NCBI RefSeq assembly: GCF_018069565.1
Contig: NZ_JAGPNL010000006.1
Coordinates: forward strand, 124,001 to 188,000
Direction: 5' to 3'
DNA from: Streptomyces tagetis
Lineage (GTDB): Bacteria > Actinomycetota > Actinomycetes > Streptomycetales > Streptomycetaceae
DNA length: 64,000 nt
The notes under the pieces are model-generated. The model did no database searches and was not told the DNA's origin. It was given only the letters and a program-made list of their open reading frames with translations. Shown one piece after another: positions 51,620 through 60,082 of the stretch; the stretch's first letter is position 1, and every line of letters begins with the position of its first letter. The position numbers and the translations under genes were made by a program.

Positions 51620-51908
51620 CCCCGGCGCCCCACGAGCCCAGCAGACCCCAAGCCCCACCTGCCCACTCGCACGCCCCACTCGCACGCCGACGCCACCGAC
51701 GCCGCCCCCGCCCATGACCCGGTCGCGCTGCCCCGGCGCACGGAGATCGTCGAGGCCCTCCGGCCCGGCCGAAGGGACATCGGCGACAATCCCACCGCGT
51801 ATGGGGACGGCCGGAAGGAAGCCACCGGAAGCCGACCATTCCCCAAGATCGGGTGAGTGTTTAGGCTGGAGTCCACCGCTGGACCGCGTACGGCAGGAGA
51901 ACCCGCGC

Positions 51909-52688
51909 ATGGCAGACCGCAGGCCCATCGAGTCCTGGCTCACCGACATGGACGGGGTACTCATCCACGAGGGCGTACCGATCCCCGGCGCCGACGCCTT
52001 CGTCAAGCGGCTGCGCGAGTCCGGCAAGCCGTTCCTGGTGCTCACCAACAACTCCATCTACACCCCGCGCGACCTGCACGCGCGGCTGAGCCGCATGGGC
52101 CTGGAGGTGCCCGTCGAGGCCATCTGGACCTCGGCGCTGGCCACCGCGAAGTTCCTGGACGACCAGCGGCCGGGCGGCTCCGCGTACGTCATCGGCGAGG
52201 CCGGGCTCACCACCGCCCTGCACGACATCGGCTACATCCTCACCGACCACGAACCGGACTACGTGGTCCTCGGCGAGACCCGCACCTACTCCTTCGAGGC
52301 GATGACGAAGGCGGTCCGGCTGATCGAGGCCGGCGCCCGCTTCATCTGCACCAACCCCGACGAGACGGGACCCTCCGCCGAGGGGCCGCTCCCGGCGACC
52401 GGCGCGGTGGCCGCGCTGATCACCAAGGCCACCGGCAAGCAGCCGTACTTCGCCGGCAAGCCCAACCCGCTGATGATGCGCACCGGGCTCAACGCCATCG
52501 GCGCGCACTCCGAGACCAGCGCCATGATCGGCGACCGCATGGACACCGACGTGCTGGCCGGCATCGAGGCCGGCATGCGGACCTTCCTGGTGCTCACCGG
52601 CCTGACCCGGCCCGAGCAGGTCGAGGACTTCCCGTTCCGCCCCTCCGAGGTCGTCGACTCCATCGCGGACCTGGTCGACCGGATCTGA
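51909..52688 (+). CDS. HAD-IIA family hydrolase (NagD-like)
   Basis: Protein of 259 residues. HAD motif I is WLTDMDGVLIHEGVPIPGA; motif II is LVLTNNSIYTPRDL; GKPNPLM carries the Lys; motif IV is IGDRMDTDVLAGIEAGM. This is the class IIA cap architecture of NagD/4-nitrophenylphosphatase proteins, acting on nucleotide or sugar phosphates. It has no membrane or signal segment. TAGGCT near 51861-51866 is a candidate -10. The preceding 289-bp gap (51620-51908) has no other gene. Confidence 0.93.
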   Translation: MADRRPIESWLTDMDGVLIHEGVPIPGADAFVKRLRESGKPFLVLTNNSIYTPRDLHARLSRMGLEVPVEAIWTSALATAKFLDDQRPGGSAYVIGEAGLTTALHDIGYILTDHEPDYVVLGETRTYSFEAMTKAVRLIEAGARFICTNPDETGPSAEGPLPATGAVAALITKATGKQPYFAGKPNPLMMRTGLNAIGAHSETSAMIGDRMDTDVLAGIEAGMRTFLVLTGLTRPEQVEDFPFRPSEVVDSIADLVDRI

Positions 52689-52807
52689 CACCCCCCGGGC
52701 CCCGTCCGCGGGCCCGTCGGGGCGTCACCCGACCGGCGCAGCGGCCCCCGCACCGGCGTGCGGGGGTCCCGTACGCGGGGGAGTCTCCAGGTAACTGGAG
52801 GTGCACG

Positions 52808-53359
52808 ATGGGCTCACGGAAAGTCACTCTCTGTGCCGCGGTCTTCCTGGCCGCCGCGCTCACCCCGCAGGCGTACGCGGCGGACGGCGGCGTCTCGGTC
52901 AACCCGGCCGCGCCCGCCCCCGGCTCCGACGTCACGCTCCGCGTGGCCGACTGCACCGAGCGCACGGCGATCGCCGTGTCGGCGGCCTTCGAATCCGACG
53001 TACGGCTCTCCGTCTCCGGCTCGGACGGCACGCTGACCGGCTCCAGCCGGGTACGCGCCTCCGTCACGGCCGGTGTCTACGCCGTCCGCGTCACCTGCGG
53101 CGACCGGGCCCGCGAGGGCACCCTCACCGTCGGCGAGCGCCGCGGCTCCGGCCGGCCGGACGCCCCGGCCACGCCGGTCGCGCCGGTGCACGCGGGCGGC
53201 GGCGGCACCGCCGGGCTGGCCACGGGCGACGACGCCCGCGCCGAACCCCCCGGCACCGGGCACGCGGTGACCGGGTTCGCCCTCGCCGGCGTCGCGGCGG
53301 TCGCCGTCGCCCTCGGCGGCATCCGGCGGCGCCGCGCGCTTGAGGCACGCCGGCCATGA
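52808..53359 (+). CDS. secreted C-terminally anchored protein, likely sortase substrate
   Basis: Protein of 183 residues. Signal peptide VTLCAAVFLAAALTPQAYA; an Ig-like beta domain with two Cys (DVTLRVADCTERTAIAV, YAVRVTCGDRAREGTLTV); a Gly/Pro linker; EPPGTGHAVTGFALAGVAAVAVALGG and RRRRALEARR. The PPGTG just before the hydrophobic helix and basic tail could be a non-standard sorting motif. Its stop overlaps the sortase start (ATGA), which supports an enzyme-substrate pair. RBS GGAGG is 6 bp before ATG. Confidence 0.8.
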   Translation: MGSRKVTLCAAVFLAAALTPQAYAADGGVSVNPAAPAPGSDVTLRVADCTERTAIAVSAAFESDVRLSVSGSDGTLTGSSRVRASVTAGVYAVRVTCGDRAREGTLTVGERRGSGRPDAPATPVAPVHAGGGGTAGLATGDDARAEPPGTGHAVTGFALAGVAAVAVALGGIRRRRALEARRP

Positions 53360-54198
53360 CCGACGTCTCCCCGCCCGCCGGGGGCCGGACCGGCTCCGGC
53401 CGCCTGGTGACCGGCGTCGCCTGGGCGGTGCTCCTGCTCGGCGTGTGGCTGTGGGGCCGGGAGTCCGACCCGGCCGGGGCCGCGTCCCGGCCCGCCACCG
53501 GTGACATGGCGGCGGCCGGGCGGCCCCCCGACGTACGGCTGCCCCCGGCCCACCGGCCGCTCGGCGACGCCCGGCCCGAGCGCGTCGACATCCCCGGCCT
53601 CGGCCTGCGGGCGCCGGTCGTGCCCAGCGGCCTCGACGGCGACGGCGCGATCGAGGCGCCCTCCTTCGCCGACGCCGACACCGTCGGCTGGTACGCGGAC
53701 GGCACGACGCCCGGCGCCGCCGGCACCGCCCTGCTGGTCGGCCACGTCGACACCGAGACCCGGCCCGCCGTCTTCCACGAACTCAGCACCCTGGAGCCCG
53801 GCGAGACGATCCGGGTGGTCCGCGCGGACGGCGAGACCGCCCGCTTCACCGTCGACGACATCCGGGTCCTCGACCGCGACGGCTTCGACGCCCGCCAGGC
53901 GTACGGCCCGCGCGCCGCGGGCCGCGCCGAACTCCGGCTGATCACCTGCGGCGGCACCTTCGACCCCGCGGGCGGCGGCTACTCGGCCAACGTGGTCGTC
54001 TCCGCCTACCTCACGGGCACCGAACCCGGCACCGAACCCGGCACCGAACCCGGCACCGAACCCGGCACCGAACCCGGCACCGAACCCGGCACCGAACCCG
54101 GCACCGAACCCGGCACCGAACCCGGCACCGAACCCGGCGCCGGGCAGGACGCCGGACCGGACGCAGGGACCGGCACCGCCTCCGGCGCCCACGCCTGA
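53356..54198 (+). CDS. class F-type sortase with C-terminal TEPG repeats
   Basis: Protein of 280 residues. N-terminal anchor LVTGVAWAVLLLGVWLWG (~17-34); sortase barrel from PERVDIPGLGLRAPVV; catalytic His130 in LLVGHVDT and Cys198 in ELRLITCGGTF. After Cys198 the strand reads FDPAGGGYSANVVVSAYL and contains no Arg, although sortases normally have one there. Ten TEPG repeats then a Gly/Ala/Asp tail follow. It joins surface proteins to the wall or matures them; the overlapping upstream gene is the likely substrate. Confidence 0.88.
   Translation: MTDVSPPAGGRTGSGRLVTGVAWAVLLLGVWLWGRESDPAGAASRPATGDMAAAGRPPDVRLPPAHRPLGDARPERVDIPGLGLRAPVVPSGLDGDGAIEAPSFADADTVGWYADGTTPGAAGTALLVGHVDTETRPAVFHELSTLEPGETIRVVRADGETARFTVDDIRVLDRDGFDARQAYGPRAAGRAELRLITCGGTFDPAGGGYSANVVVSAYLTGTEPGTEPGTEPGTEPGTEPGTEPGTEPGTEPGTEPGTEPGAGQDAGPDAGTGTASGAHA
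54017..54138 (+). repeat. ten 12-bp tandem repeats encoding TEPG in the sortase tail
   Basis: The unit GGCACCGAACCC is repeated ten times essentially without change and in frame. Such perfect repeats change length by slippage. Spacing and content exclude CRISPR. Confidence 0.95.
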
Positions 54199-54338
54199 TC
54201 CGGGCCTGCCCCATGTCCGACCCGCGCCCGACCCGCCCCCGATCCACGCCTGATCCACGCCTGATCCGCTCCACCCCCGCCCGCCCGGCCCCGTGTGTCA
54301 GGATTGGGCGTTCGCACAGGCGGTCAGGTGGGGGTGGG

Positions 54339-55379
54339 ATGGACGGCGGCAGGCGGGCCGGGACGAGGCCCGCGCGGCGGATGTCCGCGGCGGTGCTGGG
54401 GGCGGCGCTGCTGCTCGCCGGGTGCTCCGGCACGAAGGACGCGAAGGACGCGAACGACGCCAAGGACGGCGGCGGCACCGGCGTCACCCAACGGCCCGCC
54501 TCGGCGGGCCCGTTCTGGGTCAACCCGAACGGCACGGCGGCCCGCGAGGCCGCCGCCCTCGCCCGCGACGGCAAGAAGGACCAGGCCCGGCAGATCCGCA
54601 AGATCGCCGACTACCCCACCGCCGAGTGGATCAGCCCGGAGAACCCGCAGGAGCAGGCCCGCGGCTTCACCGAGGCCGCCGCGAAGGCCGGCCGTACCGC
54701 GGTGCTCGTCCTCTACAACGTCCCGCACCGCGACTGCGGCCAGTACTCCCAGGGCGGCGCCGCCGACGGCGACGCCTACCGCGCCTTCGTCGCCGCCGTG
54801 GCCAAGGGCATCGGCGACCGGCCCGCCACCGTGATCCTCGAACCGGACGCGGTGCTGCACCTGGTGGACGGCTGCACCCCGGAGGAGTTCCACGAGGAGC
54901 GCTACGACCTGCTCAAGGGCGCCGTCGCCACCCTCGCCGCGCTCAAGGACACCACGGTCTACCTGGACGCGGGCAACGCCGGCTGGGGCGACCCCGACCA
55001 GATCCACGAGCCGCTGACCTGGGCCGGCGTCGAGCAGGCCGACGGCTTCGCGGTCAACGTCTCCAACTTCTACTCCACCGGGGAGTCCCTCGCCTACGGC
55101 AAGCGGCTCTCCGCCGAGGTGGGCGGCAAGCACTTCGTCATCGACACCAGCCGCAACGGCAACGGCCCCTACACGGGCGGCGATCCGGGCGAACGCTGGT
55201 GCAACCCGCCCGGCCGCGCCCTCGGCGAGACGCCGACGACGAAGACCGCCGACCCGCTGGTCGACGCCTACCTGTGGATCAAGCGGCCCGGCGAGTCGGA
55301 CGGCGAGTGCAAGGGCGGCCCCAGGGCGGGCCGCTGGTGGCCCGAGTACGCCCTCGAACTGGCCCGCGCCTCCGGCTGA
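54339..55379 (+). CDS. cslZ: glycoside hydrolase family 6 lipoprotein (CslZ-like endoglucanase)
   Basis: Protein of 346 residues. Lipoprotein signal RRMSAAVLGAALLLAGC with Cys29, then a charged Lys/Asp linker. GH6 features are VLVLYNVPHRDCGQYSQGG, the acid catalyst region VILEPDAVLHLV, VYLDAGNAGWGDP, FAVNVSNFYST, FVIDTSRNGNGP and WCNPPGRALG. It hydrolyses beta-1,4-glucan on the cell surface. In Streptomyces the cslA-glxA locus includes such a hydrolase (CslZ), thought to trim the polymer made by CslA. It faces glxA across a terminator. Confidence 0.92.
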   Translation: MDGGRRAGTRPARRMSAAVLGAALLLAGCSGTKDAKDANDAKDGGGTGVTQRPASAGPFWVNPNGTAAREAAALARDGKKDQARQIRKIADYPTAEWISPENPQEQARGFTEAAAKAGRTAVLVLYNVPHRDCGQYSQGGAADGDAYRAFVAAVAKGIGDRPATVILEPDAVLHLVDGCTPEEFHEERYDLLKGAVATLAALKDTTVYLDAGNAGWGDPDQIHEPLTWAGVEQADGFAVNVSNFYSTGESLAYGKRLSAEVGGKHFVIDTSRNGNGPYTGGDPGERWCNPPGRALGETPTTKTADPLVDAYLWIKRPGESDGECKGGPRAGRWWPEYALELARASG

Positions 55380-55430
55380 CCCACCCCGTACGAGCCCACC
55401 GCCGCGCCCCACCCCCCCCCGCACGCCGAA

Positions 55431-55456
55431 GGGCGCCCTCCCTGAGGAAGGCGCCC
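55431..55456. terminator. hairpin between cslZ and glxA
   Basis: GGGCGCC (55431-55437) pairs with GGCGCCC (55450-55456), with partly paired CTCC/GGA inside. It lies between convergent stops. Confidence 0.75.
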
Positions 55457-55495
55457 CCGGTGTGCCCCCGGTGCCGGCGCGGTGCCGGCGCCGGA

Positions 55496-57433
55496 TCACG
55501 GCACCTTGACCCACTGGGCCTTGCTCGGCGTGCCCTGGTCGTCGACGACGAAGAGCATGTACCAGCCCGACTGGACCAGGTTCTTGCCCTTGGGCACGGT
55601 CACCGTCACCTGGTCGCCGGAGACCTTGAAGTCCAGGGCGATGGACCGCTGGTCGACGTCCGTGACGTGCGTCGAGGCGCTCGGCCGGATCAGCCGCACC
55701 TTCTTCACCGACGCCGCCGCCTGCGAGGTGAACGTGCCCGACGCACCGCGCTCGACGGTCTGCGGACCGCCCGAGAGGTCGGGCCGCGAGTCGCGGTACA
55801 GGTAGGGCGGCGTGTAGATCTCGATGCGCTGCTCGAAGATGCCCGGCTTGGTGTTGGCCTTGTCGCCGTAGAGCGAGTCGGAGCCGAAGAACATCAGCCG
55901 GCCGTCGGGCAGCAGGATCGACCCGGCGTGGTAGTTGCGGCCCACCAGCGGATCGGCGACCCGCTTGAAGGTGTTGTCCGCCGTGTCGTAGATCCGCGCC
56001 TGGAGGATGTTGGAGTCGCCCCGGCCCCGGTAGTCCTCCGAACCGCCGGAGACCATCACGGTGTCGTCGGGCAGGATCGAGGACTGCGGGTAGCGCGTGC
56101 CCTTCTCCATCGTCGGCCCGTCCACGAACTTCGGCGAGCCGTCCTTCAGGTCGACCAGGCGGGTCTTGTTGCTGGCGAGCTTGGACTCGCCGACCCCGCC
56201 GCCGCCGATCACCATGTACTTCTCGTCCTGGGCGGGCGGGAGCAGCACCGTGCCGGAGGTCTCCAGCATGTCGGCGTCGCTCAACCCGGGGATCTTGGTG
56301 AACGTGTTGGTCTCCACGTCCCAGATGCCCGGGTCGCGCCCCACGTCGTCCGGCCCGTACCCGGCGTTCGAACCCGAGTAGAAGATCTTGCCGTCCTGCT
56401 TGAGGAACAGCGCCGGGTAGGTGGGGAACTGGCGGACCGTGTCGGTGTAGGTCCACGTGCGGGTCTTCGGGTCGTAGACCTCGTTCTTGCCCGGGACGAT
56501 CTGGCCGATGTCGTCGAGTCCGGAGACGCTGAGGATCTTCCCGTCGCTCAGGGTGGTGAGCGTCGGGTACCAGCGGGCCTCCAGCATCGGGTCGACCTTG
56601 ATGTACTTCTCGGCGACCGGGTCGAACTCGAAGGCGTCCCGGATGCCCTGGAAGTCCTTCTTGTCGAGGGCGAGCTTCTGCGCGATGCCGTACGTGTTGC
56701 GCTCGTCCTCGCCCGTCAGGCCGTGGATGCGGTAGTTGTCCTCGGTGCCGGTCTCGTACTGGGAACCGCTCTTGTCCGCCTCGACGTAGACCCGGCCGTA
56801 GCCGGGGTCGTTGCGGAGGAAGGCGCCGGTGGCCGGGTCGAAGACCTTCTCCGCGCGCGGCACCAGCACGGGGTCCTTGGAGACGAACGTCTTGCCGCTC
56901 CCCTTGCCGGTGAAGCGGGTGCCCGGGGGCAGCGTCATCGGCTTGTCGGGGTTCTCGTTGTGGACGATCATCAGGCCGCCGGCCTTGGTGACGTCGCCCT
57001 TGAGCTTCTCGTAGCGCTTGGTGCCGCCCGCGATCAGCAGGTTGCCGTTGGCGAGCTGGGTGTGGCCGGTGCAGAAGAGGTCGGACGGCGTCGGCACCTT
57101 CTTGATGGTCCCCTTGACCGGGTCCCAGATGCGCGTGTCGTACCGCTTCGCGTCGAAGTTCTTCTTGTTGTTGCCCGACCCGGCGACGAGCAGCACCTTG
57201 CCGGTGCGCAGCAGCGCCGCGTGGATGGTGTTCTGCCGGTACTCCTCGGGAAACTCGACGATCTCCCACTTGCCGTTCTCGGCCTTGTACTCCGGCTTGT
57301 TGATTGCGTACTGGTGGTATTTCTCGGTCCCGAAGCGGTAGAGCCACGGCCCGTTCATCCCGGCCAGCGCGACTACCACCGCGGTGCCTATCGCGAAGCG
57401 ACGGGCCCGGCGGCGGCCGGCACGGTCCTTCAT
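55496..57433 (-). CDS. glxA: GlxA-type copper radical oxidase
   Basis: Protein of 645 residues. N-terminal anchor FAIGTAVVVALAGMNG; kelch propeller; C-terminal Ig-like domain. Galactose-oxidase-type copper site residues are present: Cys121 (LFCTGHTQ) expected to cross-link Tyr289, stacking Trp288 (EARWYPTL), Tyr501-His502 (RNYHAGSILLPDGR) and His589 (STHVTDVD). GlxA works with CslA at the hyphal tip, where it oxidises the nascent glycan and is required for its deposition and normal development. Its ATG overlaps the cslA stop (ATGA), so the two are coupled. Confidence 0.96.
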   Translation of the reverse strand: MKDRAGRRRARRFAIGTAVVVALAGMNGPWLYRFGTEKYHQYAINKPEYKAENGKWEIVEFPEEYRQNTIHAALLRTGKVLLVAGSGNNKKNFDAKRYDTRIWDPVKGTIKKVPTPSDLFCTGHTQLANGNLLIAGGTKRYEKLKGDVTKAGGLMIVHNENPDKPMTLPPGTRFTGKGSGKTFVSKDPVLVPRAEKVFDPATGAFLRNDPGYGRVYVEADKSGSQYETGTEDNYRIHGLTGEDERNTYGIAQKLALDKKDFQGIRDAFEFDPVAEKYIKVDPMLEARWYPTLTTLSDGKILSVSGLDDIGQIVPGKNEVYDPKTRTWTYTDTVRQFPTYPALFLKQDGKIFYSGSNAGYGPDDVGRDPGIWDVETNTFTKIPGLSDADMLETSGTVLLPPAQDEKYMVIGGGGVGESKLASNKTRLVDLKDGSPKFVDGPTMEKGTRYPQSSILPDDTVMVSGGSEDYRGRGDSNILQARIYDTADNTFKRVADPLVGRNYHAGSILLPDGRLMFFGSDSLYGDKANTKPGIFEQRIEIYTPPYLYRDSRPDLSGGPQTVERGASGTFTSQAAASVKKVRLIRPSASTHVTDVDQRSIALDFKVSGDQVTVTVPKGKNLVQSGWYMLFVVDDQGTPSKAQWVKVP

Positions 57434-59466
57434 TCCTTACGTCCCCCAAGTCCACCAAGGGCGATCTGCATGGTCTGTTCATCGGTGCCGTCGGGCGCCG
57501 GCCACGACGGCCGCTGCTGCGGCGGGTGCGTTCCGTACGGCCCGTGGGGGCCGGCCTGCGCGCCCTGCGGCGGCTGCTGCTGCGACGTGTACGGCGGCCC
57601 CGCGGGCGCCGTGTCCGCGACCGTGTCCACGGGTTGGGTGCGCGGCTCCGCGGGAGCCGCCGCGACGGGCTTCTTCCTCGCCTCCCGCAGCGAGTGCCGC
57701 CAGGCGAAGATCGGCGAGGCGGTGATCAGCAGGGCGAAGCACGCCCAGACGATCATGGCGGGGTGCGAGTGCCCGAAGACGAATCCGGCGGCGATCGACG
57801 CACCGAAGATCACGATGAAGTACCAGTGGTACCGGAAGGTCCCGAAGAGCGTGTCCGGGCTGGCCGAGTCGCCCTTGGGCGTGACCACGAACTTGCTCTT
57901 GCGGCGCAGCGCGGAGTCGATGAGCGCCTTCGCGTACAGCGGCGCCGACAGCGCGGACATGACCATGCCGGCCACGCCGCCGGAGCCCTCGGGCTCGTGC
58001 GGGGAGACGTTGTGGCGGCGGTTCCAGACGTAGAGCCCGATCTGGAGGGCGGAGGCGTTGCCGTAGAGCATTAGCCAGACCACCGGGTCGATGTTGACGC
58101 CCGAGGCGCCCAGGCCCAGGAAGAGGGCGCAGCTCAGCGCCGCCAGAATCCAGTTGAGGGCCGACATCGGGTAGAAGATGATCATCATCGTGTAGTTGAA
58201 GAGCTTGCCCGGGGGCAGGGAGTACCAGCCCTTCCAGTACTGCGTGAGGATCGTCTCGTAGGTCCCGCGCGACCAGCGCATCTGCTGGGTGAAGAAGTCC
58301 GTCCAGGCGTTCGGGCCCTCGCCGACCGCGAGCACGTCCGGCGTGTAGACCGAGCGCCAACGGCGGCCGGTGACCGGGTTCTTGTGGCGGTGGATCTCGA
58401 AGCCGGTGGCCATGTCCTCGGTGATCGAGTCGTACAGGCCGCCGATCTGCTTCAGCGCCGTGATGCGCACCGCGTTGGAGGTGCCGACGAACATCGGCGA
58501 CCCGTAGCGGTTTCCGGCCCGCTGGATGAGCGCGTGGAAGAGGAACTGCTGCGACTCGGCGGCCTTGGTGATGGGGTTGTCGTAGTTCCCGTAGACCTGG
58601 GGGCCGATGACGAAGCCGACGTCCGGGTCACGGAAGAAGCCGAGCATCCGCTCCAGGTAGTTGGGCAGCGGCACGTGGTCGGTGTCGACCGAGGCGAAGA
58701 AGTCGTAGTCGTCGCCGTGCGCCTCCAGCCACGCGTTGTAGTTGCCGTGCTTGGTCTTGGCGCGGTGCGGTCCCTTGGGCCGGTTCCAGCGGGCGACGCC
58801 TTTGCGGGAGAAGTGGTGCACGCCCAGGCGCGCGCAGACCGCCTTCACCTCCGGATCGTCGCCCTCGTCCAGGAGCCAGACGTGCATCAGGCCGCGGTGG
58901 CGGATTCTGACGGCCGCCTCCAGGGTCTTCGTCACCATCTCCAGCGGCTCCTTGCCGGGCACGAAGGAGGTGAGGAAGGCCACACGGGTGCCGGTCTCGG
59001 GCACCACGGGGACCGGGTCGCGGGCGACCAGGGTGGCGTGGGCGTTGGAGAGGACGTTCAGGCAGCGGAAGAGTTCGATGAGGCCGATCGCCACGAGCAT
59101 CACGACGTCGAGCGCGGGCAGCCAGTCGAAGGCCGGGTAGTCGCGTTCGGTCCAGTGCGCGGGGCGCAGCAGCCACACCAGCAGCACCACCGAGAGCAGC
59201 GGCGCCGCGGCCAGCATCAGCGCGACCCGGAAGCGGTGCGGCTCCTGGGAGATCAGCGAGCGGTACTGGACCCGGTAGGGCCGGCCGGGTTCGGGCTGGG
59301 TGAGGGGGCCGGCGAGCCGGCTGTAGTGCTCGTAGTCGTAGCGCGGCAGGGTCTTCTTTATTCGGCGGAAGGTCCCCGTGTTGCCGCTGCGGTGCCAGGG
59401 CACCCTGAGCTGGGTGGTCTGGGACGGGTCGTCGTCCCGTCCGGCGCCCGTCGGCGTCGACGTCAT
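57430..59466 (-). CDS. cslA: cellulose synthase-like glycosyltransferase CslA
   Basis: Protein of 678 residues. Two N-terminal membrane segments, a GT2 catalytic domain with substrate Asp residues in LLDEGDDPEVK and SVDTDHVPLP, base region SITEDMATG and the processive QQMRW motif, then several membrane segments and a Pro/Gln-rich cytoplasmic tail. It polymerises a beta-glucan-like polymer at hyphal tips and exports it across the membrane. First gene of cslA-glxA, overlapping by 4 bp; the GH6 gene lies downstream in opposite orientation. Confidence 0.96.
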   Translation of the reverse strand: MTSTPTGAGRDDDPSQTTQLRVPWHRSGNTGTFRRIKKTLPRYDYEHYSRLAGPLTQPEPGRPYRVQYRSLISQEPHRFRVALMLAAAPLLSVVLLVWLLRPAHWTERDYPAFDWLPALDVVMLVAIGLIELFRCLNVLSNAHATLVARDPVPVVPETGTRVAFLTSFVPGKEPLEMVTKTLEAAVRIRHRGLMHVWLLDEGDDPEVKAVCARLGVHHFSRKGVARWNRPKGPHRAKTKHGNYNAWLEAHGDDYDFFASVDTDHVPLPNYLERMLGFFRDPDVGFVIGPQVYGNYDNPITKAAESQQFLFHALIQRAGNRYGSPMFVGTSNAVRITALKQIGGLYDSITEDMATGFEIHRHKNPVTGRRWRSVYTPDVLAVGEGPNAWTDFFTQQMRWSRGTYETILTQYWKGWYSLPPGKLFNYTMMIIFYPMSALNWILAALSCALFLGLGASGVNIDPVVWLMLYGNASALQIGLYVWNRRHNVSPHEPEGSGGVAGMVMSALSAPLYAKALIDSALRRKSKFVVTPKGDSASPDTLFGTFRYHWYFIVIFGASIAAGFVFGHSHPAMIVWACFALLITASPIFAWRHSLREARKKPVAAAPAEPRTQPVDTVADTAPAGPPYTSQQQPPQGAQAGPHGPYGTHPPQQRPSWPAPDGTDEQTMQIALGGLGGRKE

Positions 59467-59763
59467 TGAGTCATCCCCCCACACGCGGGTCAGCGCGTGT
59501 TTCGTCGCTTCCTTCGTCTGCTCGGGTCCCCCTCCGCCGTCACAGACGTGTCAATGGTGGGCTGCTGTCACCACGGCATCCACACACCTTATAGAGACAT
59601 GGGACGGCGATTCCCGGTTGCATGATGCCCCCCTCGGCATCCGGCCGCGCACGTACCCTCCCCCGGGTCCGCGGGCTGCCGGCCCGGCGCCCAACCGGAC
59701 CAGGGTTCTACGGCGTTCGTCATGATCGCAAGAGGGTCCCACAACCCCGGGGCGCGGGGACGC
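59467..59763. other. intergenic region upstream of cslA, no gene seen
   Basis: It contains the probable cslA promoter, including an AT-richer stretch near 59580-59600 (CACCTTATAGAGACATG). No ORF with proper codon bias is supported. Confidence 0.45.
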
Positions 59764-59795
59764 GGAAGGCCCCCCGTGTGAACGAGGGGCCTTCC
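59764..59795 (-). terminator. terminator downstream of tRNA-Lys
   Basis: GGAAGGCCCC (59764-59773) pairs perfectly with GGGGCCTTCC (59786-59795) around a 12-base loop. It lies 8 bp beyond the tRNA 3' end on the minus strand. Confidence 0.85.
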
Positions 59796-59803
59796 GGTGC
59801 CGG

Positions 59804-59877
59804 TGCGCCGCCAGGGACTCGAACCCCGGACCCGCTGATTAAGAGTCAGCTGCTCTAACCAACTGAGCTAGCGGCGC
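59804..59877 (-). tRNA. tRNA-Lys (anticodon CUU)
   Basis: 74 nt without encoded CCA. Acceptor stem GCGCCGC/GCGGCGC with discriminator A, D-arm GCTCAGTTGGTTAGAGC, anticodon stem-loop GCTGA-CTCTTAA-TCAGC (CUU), T-loop GTTCGAGTC. A 44-bp copy of its 3' part occurs at 63394-63437. Confidence 0.96.
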
Positions 59878-60082
59878 CTGCTGACCGGCACAACTCTACC
59901 GGACGCCGGGGCGTGCTGCCGACCACCACGCCGGGGGCGGTCCCCGGTCACCCGCCAGGGGTCCTCCATTCGGCAGAGCATTCCATCGTTCGGACCGTCA
60001 ACATGCGAATGGGGAAGACAGTTGAGAAACTAACGACATGTACCGCCGCGGAACGTTCCATCGTGAGTGTGAGGGGAATCGC

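Noticed and set aside
54017..54138. Regular repeats suggesting a CRISPR array
   Set aside because: The unit is 12 bp with no spacers and is translated in frame as TEPG in the sortase tail.
54324..57482. Minus-strand open frame of more than 1000 codons overlapping cslZ and glxA
   Set aside because: It is out of frame with glxA and antisense to cslZ. Both of those have full family motifs, and the frame's composition is typical of a GC shadow.
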